A stretch of DNA of 64,000 bases from Rhodamnia argentea (lineage: Eukaryota > Streptophyta > Magnoliopsida > Myrtales > Myrtaceae): assembly GCF_020921035.1 (NCBI RefSeq), contig NC_063151.1:27162934-27226933 (forward strand). Reading direction: 5' to 3'. This document shows, piece after piece, positions 57,112-64,000 of the stretch. The position numbers and the translations under genes are program-made. Numbering within the stretch: the stretch's first letter is position 1; each line of letters starts with the position of its first letter. The notes beneath the pieces are model-generated. The model was given only the letters and a program-made list of their open reading frames with translations. It did no database searches and was not told where the DNA came from.

Positions 57112-57379
57112 CAGCACCCAATCCTCCTCCCCACACACCTGAATTCTGCCTCCACTTGTTTCCCCCGCATGCAATTTCTACCTCCAATGTAATCGCCCTT
57201 TTGTTTATTTATTGCCCCTAGACAGTCGTCACTTTCATTCGCCTGTAAACAGCTCAGCAGAGCCAGCCATGGGAGCTCTGCATCGTTGCCGATATACTCT
57301 CATGCCTTTGAATTAGTAGTAAAATGGCGATCTGGAATTAGGAAAAGAGAAGAGAAGAAGAAATAGATTAATACAACTT

Positions 57380-59315
57380 ATGGGTAGGAGACCATGTTGT
57401 GCAAAGCAAGGCGTGAACAGAGGAGCTTGGTCCGATGATGAAGACCAAATGCTCACCGACCGAGTCACCCTCCATGGAGAAGGCAAATGGTGGAAAGTTG
57501 TCCAGAACGCAGGTACTACAGTACGCTAGGTTTCATTTTAATCTGGTCATTGAGGGCTTGGCAGAAAAGGAAGAAAACACAGAAGTTCTTACATGCAAAC
57601 GCCACTTGCTTTTAGTTTTGTTACGTTTCGATGATAGGGTTATTATTATTACTAACTTCAAACTCTCTGCAACCGTCGTCGCGCGGGTTTGTTTCTTCTT
57701 GAGAAGGTCTAAACAGATGCTTCGAGAGTCGTAGGCTCAGTTGCGTAAATTACTTGAAACCAGGCAGTAAGAGAGGTGCCATCTCCGCTGATGAGGAAGA
57801 CCTCATTATCAGGTTTCATCGTCTTCTGGGTAACAGGTGTTCTTACCTATCCTTCATCCATACTCCTAATCTTTCGTTTTTAATGTGTTCTTTTCCTTCC
57901 ATATATCACTCATTAGTTTTTTTAGATAGCATGTGGATGCTTCAATACATGAGGAATTGAGACCAAATTTAACTTGTATAAGTTGAACCTTGTTTTCAGA
58001 CCCTCCCAAAAAAAAAAAAAAAAAAAAAAACAAAACAAAACAAAAGTTGAACCATGTTTTGAGCAAGTGTATTTCAAAGCATCCCATCACAGTTATTCCA
58101 CAGGAATCGAGGTAATAACCCAAAAAAGCCAAACCTATTGAACTTGTATCAATTCACTTCTAAACCTTTTAATTTGATCGATTTATTCCAATACTTTATG
58201 ACGATTTGTCAATTCAATCCTTCTATCTAATTTTGATCGAAAATCACTGAGCTGGCCCACCTACGTGGCACTACCGACACCGATGTGGACAGTTTTATTT
58301 TGATAAAATAATCCCTAATTTGTCTTTTTTTTTTTGCCCAATGGCCGACAAGGGTAGCCGCCATCGTCCAGTGGCCGTTTGGGCAAGGGCTAGGACCCTC
58401 GCCCACGATTGCCGATGTCCACGTGAGCGATTTCCAGCAAAAAACTAGTCGAAATGACTAAATTGACAAATCATCGAAAGGTTTAGAACTAAATTGACTA
58501 AATTAATTGTTTAGAAGTGAGTTGGCATAAATGCAATAGGTTTATGAATTTTCTGTTAATTTCTCCTATATGATTCACATATACATAATAATAGAGAAGA
58601 AAAGCATATGCTTTAAAACTAGAGGGCGCAAAATGTACTCATTAAGAGGAAAACTAGGATGCTTTCTGTAATTTACATACCCAAAACACTGTCTTCTTCA
58701 TCACCGAGTGAGGTAAGCTTTCTAGCCAGATCTTTTTACGTATGCATTAGAACTTTCATTCGCAAAATCCTTGAGATGCAAAATATTCTCAAAAGCGCAA
58801 GCATACAAAAGTCTATGCGATTAAGTTTCTGTTACATAAATTTCAGCAGAGATATAACATCAACAATGTACTTCTGCTGAACTTCTTGTCTCGCGTCGTT
58901 TGCGTTGCTCAGGTGGGCCTTGATAGCTGCGAGGCTTCCAGGACGAACCGCCAACAAAATAAAGAACTATTGGAACACCAGTTTGGACAAAAAGCATCAG
59001 GTTGCAAGGCCAGACAACAAGCATCTTCTCAACTGTGAAGGGAAGATTGGGACATTTGCGAGTAATCAACTAGTCTCCGATCCTCAGGTGAATCCACACC
59101 ATGAGGTCCTTGGTTTCACTGAGTTCTTGGCTTCAAATGAACAAGACGAGGACTTGGTGAACATGATCAACGCCGCCGCAAAGAACAGCGACACCAAGAA
59201 GCTAATTCCTCTTCAAGCGGGTGATAGAGATGACAGCAATATGAACTTCTTGAATGCTGGTGATGAAGATTTTGTTTTCCGCGTTTTCGGAATCGAATTT
59301 GCCCCCGCATTGTGA
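57380..59315 (+). CDS. R2R3-MYB (TT2 / subgroup 5-like) with degenerate R2 repeat, 221 aa
   Basis: Exons 57380-57512 (133 bases), 57707-57836 (130), 58913-59315; the first two have the canonical R2R3-MYB exon lengths. The start [20 protein letters not shown] and [14 protein letters not shown] are normal R2. The R2 recognition helix, normally RCGKSCRLRW, reads [10 protein letters not shown], losing its third Trp and the Gly-Lys-Ser-Cys core. R3 is nearly intact ([46 protein letters not shown]), although the usual DNEIKN is ANKIKN. The bHLH-binding signature [DE]Lx2[RK]x3Lx6Lx3R is complete ([20 protein letters not shown]). TT2-type MYBs pair with bHLH and WD40 partners to activate flavonoid genes. 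DNA binding is doubtful here. Beyond the stop, another frame stays open to 59574. Either a decaying gene or a repurposed partner-binding protein. Confidence 0.75.
57980..58060. mobile_element. Tail-only retroposition scar inside MYB intron 2
   Basis: A 17-base direct repeat with one mismatch (AAGTTGAACCTTGTTTT at 57980-57996, AAGTTGAACCATGTTTT at 58044-58060) flanks CAGACCCTCCC, a long A run and CAAAACAAAACAA. It has the layout of a short-tail retroposon insertion. Confidence 0.65.
58110..58566. mobile_element. Foldback transposon inside MYB intron 2, about 455 bases
   Basis: The left arm (CCAAACCTATTGAACTTGTA ... TTCACTTCTAAACC) and right arm (TTTAGAAGTGAGTTGGCATA ... AATAGGTTTATGAATTTTC) are imperfect inverted repeats of about 120 bases. 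A second inner pair surrounds a GC-rich core at about 58330-58440 (GGGCAAGGGCTAGGACCCTC). There is no transposase frame. Insertion enlarged the intron to 1076 bases. Confidence 0.7.
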
Positions 59316-59574
59316 GAAGATGGAGACGGAAGAGCAAAAACATTTAATTGTTGTGAACAATGGGAGGATTCCTTGTTTAGATGTTTGTGCATCTTCATGT
59401 TTAAGAGGTGAAGTCAAGGTCGAAACTCAGATGACGAATAACCATGATTCTTGGGATCAACCCACTTTAGACATGGTGTTGAAGAAGTTGGCGCTTTTTC
59501 TAGAATTGGAAGATGAGTCGTTTCAAAAGCTGATTTCAAGCATTGATTGGTGCTTTGCTGGGCTAGTTTCTTAG
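59254..59574 (+). pseudogene. Possible displaced C-terminus of the MYB gene
   Basis: One frame away from the third MYB exon, codons stay open up to a TAG at 59574 and encode an acidic, Leu-rich end (MVLKKLALFLELEDESFQKL). The two frames overlap at GCCCCCGC near 59300-59310; a one-base length change in that C run would join them into a MYB of about 307 residues, a more usual size for the family. Whether this is an assembly error, a real frameshift or simply 3' UTR cannot be told from sequence alone. Confidence 0.4.
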
Positions 59575-59599
59575 TTAATTACGTCCATTAAGTTGTGAT

Positions 59600-62500
59600 A
59601 TGTACTCATTTTGGATTATTTTGATTCAAGTTTTCAGATTTTCAATGGGAATAATATGATGATGGAATAAGTAAAATGTGACTCTAGTTTTTCCCTCTTT
59701 CCCTATCATCCTGTGTTTTACCCCATGCCCAACTGATCCAGCCAGCATGAAGTGTCCCGATCCTAAGGAGTTCGTTTAGTCCTTTGATGTAGATGGATGA
59801 CTAGTCCACTATTTCAAGGGTCATACAGGACATTGCTTTTGGGATATTGATTGTGCTTGTTCTTCATGTTCCTGAAAAGAAGAAAAAGATGACAGACTTT
59901 CTTCCAAAAGGAAGAAGAGGAAGGATTCTCTCTACGCAGATCCACCGACACTACTGAACAACAATAGTACACAATATGCACTTTAAGGAGACGATCAAGC
60001 TCTTTTACCTACTTAGTGCGGACCGAAATTTCAAATATGTCTTCAATTCCCAAAGAAGTCAGTCAAGCTGTTAAAAAGACTTTGCAGGCAAGACAGAGGT
60101 CTTTAACAGAAACCACGCTTGGAGAAATCCAATAAGCGGATTCACGGGTTCCACAAAGTGGCAAGTAAAGAGCATACCGAATTACATCGTACTACCAAAT
60201 TAACAAAATCATTCTAAAAGACTAGGAACCTTGCTTGGATGAGAAGAGATGAGGAGAATTTAGAGACTCATTGTAGAGAAAACTTCACACCGATATTCGG
60301 AGGGAGGCTAATATGACTATGGGGTTTGCATAGATAATTCTATAGAGGGATTATAAAATCTATTTCTTCTTCTTCTTCCTCTTTTTTCTGTTGGAAGCAA
60401 TATTTTCATTTCACTTGAAAAAGAGGTACATTGCTTCAAGATAAAGATACAAATCAAACAAAACAAGTAAATCTGAAAGATAAATCAATACACTGTGTCA
60501 TAGCATCAAAGACCATTTGACGGTCGATCACCGAATCTCGCATCAATGATGAGCATACATCGAGATATCCTTCTCCACTTACGACTTTGCCAAAAGGCGG
60601 TATGCGTCTAGGTTCGACGTTCCCAGCACTATCATCGAAAAGAGATAACAACAACACCAACAGGTTGAAATGGGTTTCTAGAGCTATTTCTAGATCGGAA
60701 TAGAGAGCATTCAAATCTAAATCTAATTCTAGATCGGAAAAGAAGACCTCGCAAAAAGAGATACTAGCTGATCACAAAATTACTTTTAGATAAGTTGATT
60801 GCTAAAGCAGTAGAGAGGAGCCGCGTTTGACTATATGGAGCAAGCACCGGATCCGAAGCGGACAAACAAATCCGGAATAGCTGATTCTTTCGAAACGCTC
60901 ACGCTTCGAACCTTTGAGCTCACCAGACAAAACTCTTCACGAGGAAAAAGTTGACTGGATCATCAGAAATCAACCAAAAAAATCTTTAAAAAGAAGTTGA
61001 GGACACAAGAAATAGGAAAACAAAAGGGAAAGAAAGAGGATGAGGGGTGAGGGAGAGAGAGCGACTCTCCCTCAAAAAATTGCTGCAGGTGGGCTTGGCG
61101 GCAGTTTGGGGAGGGGGGAAACCCTAGGGGAGCGAAAAGATAGGGGTCCAAAATCTCTTTCTTCTACTACGCTAGAAAAGCTGATGAAAATCGGTCACAT
61201 TCGATATGACCTCTACTTCTTGTCACATATAATTTAGTTTGATATTTCCACGATTGATAGTATTGTCGTTACTCCCAAAGTTAGCTCAATGGACCAAGCA
61301 AATCATATTAAAAATGCAACCTAGCAGTTCACTTGTATGAATATGTGGTAACGGTTCGAGAGAGAGTTAAGTTTTTTTCTATTTTCTAAATTTTTTCCTT
61401 TTCCTTTGTTTTTCTCATGTCCAGATCAAGCCCCTGCCCATGGATAGTCCATTGCAAAGACCGATCACAAGCAAGAAGGAAAAGAATAGAAAAAGGAAGG
61501 AAATGAAAAAAAAAATTAAAATTTTTTAAAAAATTTACAGAAATCATTTCTGTTAACGCCAACCATGCATATAGGATCACCGGTATCTACGTTTGTGGTT
61601 TCCATTCAAAATTAATCATAAGGACTACATTAAAAAAATCGTGAAAGCGTTTAGAAATAACTTAGTCAAATTAAAAAGTTTATGATTAAATTGTCTATCG
61701 TACAATAGGTTTAAGACTTTTTGGACAATTTTTCTTAATAGGAAACTGTTATTATATGATGGATTACATAAATACCGTATTTAGCTGCCAATAACTTATT
61801 TGTATATGTGACCTTAAATAAATACCATAAGTTTCATTTCCTTTTTTTTTTTTTTGGGGGGGGGGGAGAGGATTTGCATGAACAACAGTTAAGCTGCTTA
61901 TAGCTTCAATTTTGTCTTTATTTCAATAAGTTGATTATTGTGATCGCTTACTTAATTTGTCTCTTTAATGCCCGTTAAGTAAATTCATTAAACATGTGTT
62001 GACAATATTTATTTAGTTTATATTATACAGATTACACGTGAAATGATAAAAAAAAAAATCAGCGCATTGAAAGTTATAAAATTCGTTATCTTGATAACAT
62101 ATGATGCGTTCGACAGAAATGTGAAATTTCGCGGTCTGATTTTCGTCTTTTCCTTTGTAAGGTTAAGTAAAAAGTTCACGTGACATACTGTTTTGCGTCG
62201 GGGCATCGTGACAAAAACGTCATTTCATGTGTCCCCAGTTTTCCGTACCTATGACAACTCAAGCGTACGGGCCCCACAAAATAGGGAACATAGGAGCACG
62301 TGGTCCGTTTCTGGAGGGGCGTAATCGTCAATTTGGACCACAGGGGTGATTTTCGATGGCCCCAATCATTAAGCCGCTTGGTCCCTGTTTTCAATGATGG
62401 TGTCCTTTTAGTTCCACCTCCGAACATGTCGGAGGGGCCACTTTGCTGGTCGGATCAAGCCCAGATCCCCACGGAGATACGCCAACGAATGGTTTGACTA

Positions 62501-63800
62501 AAAATGATTATTTTTATTTGCTCACGAAGAACAAACGGACGAAATATGTTTTTATCGTCGGTGAAAATATGTAAATATAAATTATCATCATTAATAAAAA
62601 TAGCTTTTATCAACTAGATCCCACTTTTCGATTATCTTGATTAACATCGGTCGATATTCATAATTTGTCTTTGTCGGAAAGAAATACAAGTTCATATAGC
62701 CTTTCCGAAAGCGTGGAGAGAGAAGAATTCTATCTCCTAACCAGTAGTTGATACAGAAGATAACTGAGATTTTTGTGACGGAGTTTGGGATAGTTGCAAA
62801 GAACGGGCTAGATGCGGAACGGCTGCGGTAGTAGCTTCTGAAAGATGGGTATTACCAACAATGTTAGTAGAGTGGTCTACAAACTACAACTAAAGCCTTC
62901 TTTGGTTTTTGCTCTACGTTTAGTAAGTCATCATAGATGGTAATCTACCATCGCAACCGTGACTCGTTGCAATTATGTAAGTGATTAGCATCTCCTAGAT
63001 ACTTTTTTTGCTGAACTATAATCCATTTTTTTGTTTCATATATCAAGTGTTTAGTGGTTTGTCAAAATATGTGGGGCGATGAAAGATCCTAGAAAATGAG
63101 ATATGAATCATGTGATTGCTGATGATTCCACGGAATCTCAATATTATCAAATTGGTGAAGGATAACTGTCTCATTCACCACCCGGTCCCTGTGACGAGAA
63201 GCCGAAAGAAAGAAAAAGACAAAGAAAGAGGACCCGACAACCTGACCCCCCGGACCGTGTTTGTCAAACTTGACCCAAACCAAACCGTTGAGACGCATAA
63301 TTGAAGCTGCCCGTTTTAGTCTGAAGGGGGCCAGGCTGAATCATCGAAGCCCTGAGAAAGAACCTTATAGAGCTGAACACTCCAGAACATGGAAAACACC
63401 ACTAAGATGAGAACAGTAGCCACACGAGGACCAAAATCCGAAACAACTCAACAACAGTTTCGTAAGCAAAATGGATTCGAGGTAGGTAGCCATCACTTTC
63501 CGGTGCCGATGATGCCGTCGAAAGTGAGGGTATTGCTGTTCCATGCCGCAAGATTCAACTCCCTAAGCCCTTCAGTGAGTGTGAACACAAAACTTCTCTT
63601 GAAATGTGTGGGGTTCTTAACCAACGTGTGCACACCAAATCATATCAAAACGAAGATGTCCGTGCGGTTTTCCCAATAAGCTCAACACCAGAACTTTCAC
63701 CCGTCAAACCCCTATAAGAAAACTCCATATCAAGATCTGAACAGGTAAAGAGGTAATCGCGCAAACATTTGGCATGCAATTCGGAATTACCCCGGTGCAA
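59600..63800. other. Intergenic stretch without supported genes
   Basis: Short frames (60454-60714, 62176-62427, 63389-63679) match no family I know. A T13-G12 homopolymer junction lies at about 61843-61868. An A/T-rich tract at 62515-62650 (CAAACGGACGAAATATG..., ATTAATAAAAATAGCTTTTA) loosely resembles the MITE family at 49475-49701. The GC-richer block at 62180-62470 has no coding signal. Confidence 0.45.
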
Positions 63801-63990
63801 GTTCTGGTGCGAAAGTTGGCGCTGCCATATTTCAGCCGCCGATGGGGCTCCTGGAGGCAACGGCGGATGGGGAGGCAGCAGCGTGGTTGGAACCAAAGAT
63901 AGAGACCTTCGGCACCTTCGTTTTCCGAAGAACGAAGAAGAATAGAAGAGGAAGCAAAGAGAGTGTGCGTCGGTAATGGAGACGGAGGGG
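63790..63990 (-). other. Possible CT-rich leader and first exon on the minus strand
   Basis: On the minus strand, CT-rich sequence from the window end leads to an ATG at 63827-63825 encoding MAAPTFAPELAPG, followed by a donor-like GGGGTAATT at about 63789. This looks like a plant 5' leader plus short first exon, but no downstream exon was recognised in the window, so the call is weak. On the plus strand an ATG at 63976 opens a frame that runs off the edge. Confidence 0.2.
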
Positions 63991-64000
63991 AGAGGAGAGG

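Larger units (their letters stand above)
55150..57379. other. Intergenic stretch between TAF12 and the MYB gene
   Basis: A frame of 86 codons at 56251-56511 begins with an ATG and a hydrophobic start but matches no family I know. From 56545 to 56880 the sequence is two A/T-rich arms related to the MITE at 49475-49701, in opposite orientation and separated by AAAGGCC. A G-box-like CACGTG occurs at 57001-57006, about 375 bases before the MYB ATG. Confidence 0.45.

Noticed and set aside
1-64000. CRISPR arrays, bacterial operons, riboswitches, rRNA genes
   Set aside because: None was seen; the sequence is eukaryotic nuclear DNA with spliceosomal introns, and no regularly spaced identical repeats or rRNA motifs were found.

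Overview
The window is nuclear DNA from a eudicot plant. The evidence is intron-rich genes with GT-AG introns, A/T-rich spacers, many short inverted-repeat transposons, and plant-only families (DUF4408/DUF761, BIG GRAIN 1, R2R3-MYB, a miR169-regulated NF-YA). A woody Myrtales species such as Eucalyptus would fit the style of the repeats, but that is a weak inference. Eight protein-coding genes can be placed, and splicing every multi-exon one keeps the reading frame. Two further host genes survive only as fragments.

Layout: 1-6 kb is repeat debris, ending in a foldback element just upstream of a TATA box. 6.2-8.0 kb (+) is a single-exon proline-rich DUF4408/DUF761 protein. 9.4-12.7 kb (-) is an NF-YA transcription factor with a miR169 complementary site in its 3' UTR. 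14-18 kb is repeat-rich. 18.1-23.1 kb (-) is a CID3/CID4-type ataxin-2 protein (14 coding exons, 626 aa) with a 5' leader reaching about 26 kb. 26-29 kb holds a UGT89-like glycosyltransferase fragment between two small transposons. 29.4-36.7 kb (+) is a DUF1296/GIP1-like protein (10 exons, 861 aa). 38.6-39.9 kb (+) is a BIG GRAIN 1-like gene whose frame is broken. 42.4-42.9 kb (-) is an ATL-type RING-H2 ubiquitin ligase. 43.4-44.1 kb (+) is an omega-amidase pseudogene. 46.4-49.1 kb (+) is a plastid Rossmann-fold protein (9 exons, 297 aa). 50.3-54.8 kb (+) is TAF12 (8 exons, 617 aa). 57.4-59.6 kb (+) is a TT2-like R2R3-MYB with a damaged R2 repeat. 59.6-64 kb has no gene I can support.

The core NF-YA / CID / DUF1296 / BIG GRAIN 1 order is, from memory, the same as in two Arabidopsis duplicate segments (At1g54160-At1g54200 and At3g14020-At3g13980). 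The BREVIS RADIX-like gene that sits inside that block in Arabidopsis is not visible here; transposons and the UGT fragment occupy that position.

No wholly new system is evident. The most unusual signals are: repeated tiny insertions made only of a few bases plus a poly(A) tail between target-site duplications; frame breaks in BIG GRAIN 1-like and in the MYB C-terminus; a MYB with a ruined R2 recognition helix but an intact bHLH-binding signature; and several families of foldback elements close to or inside genes.
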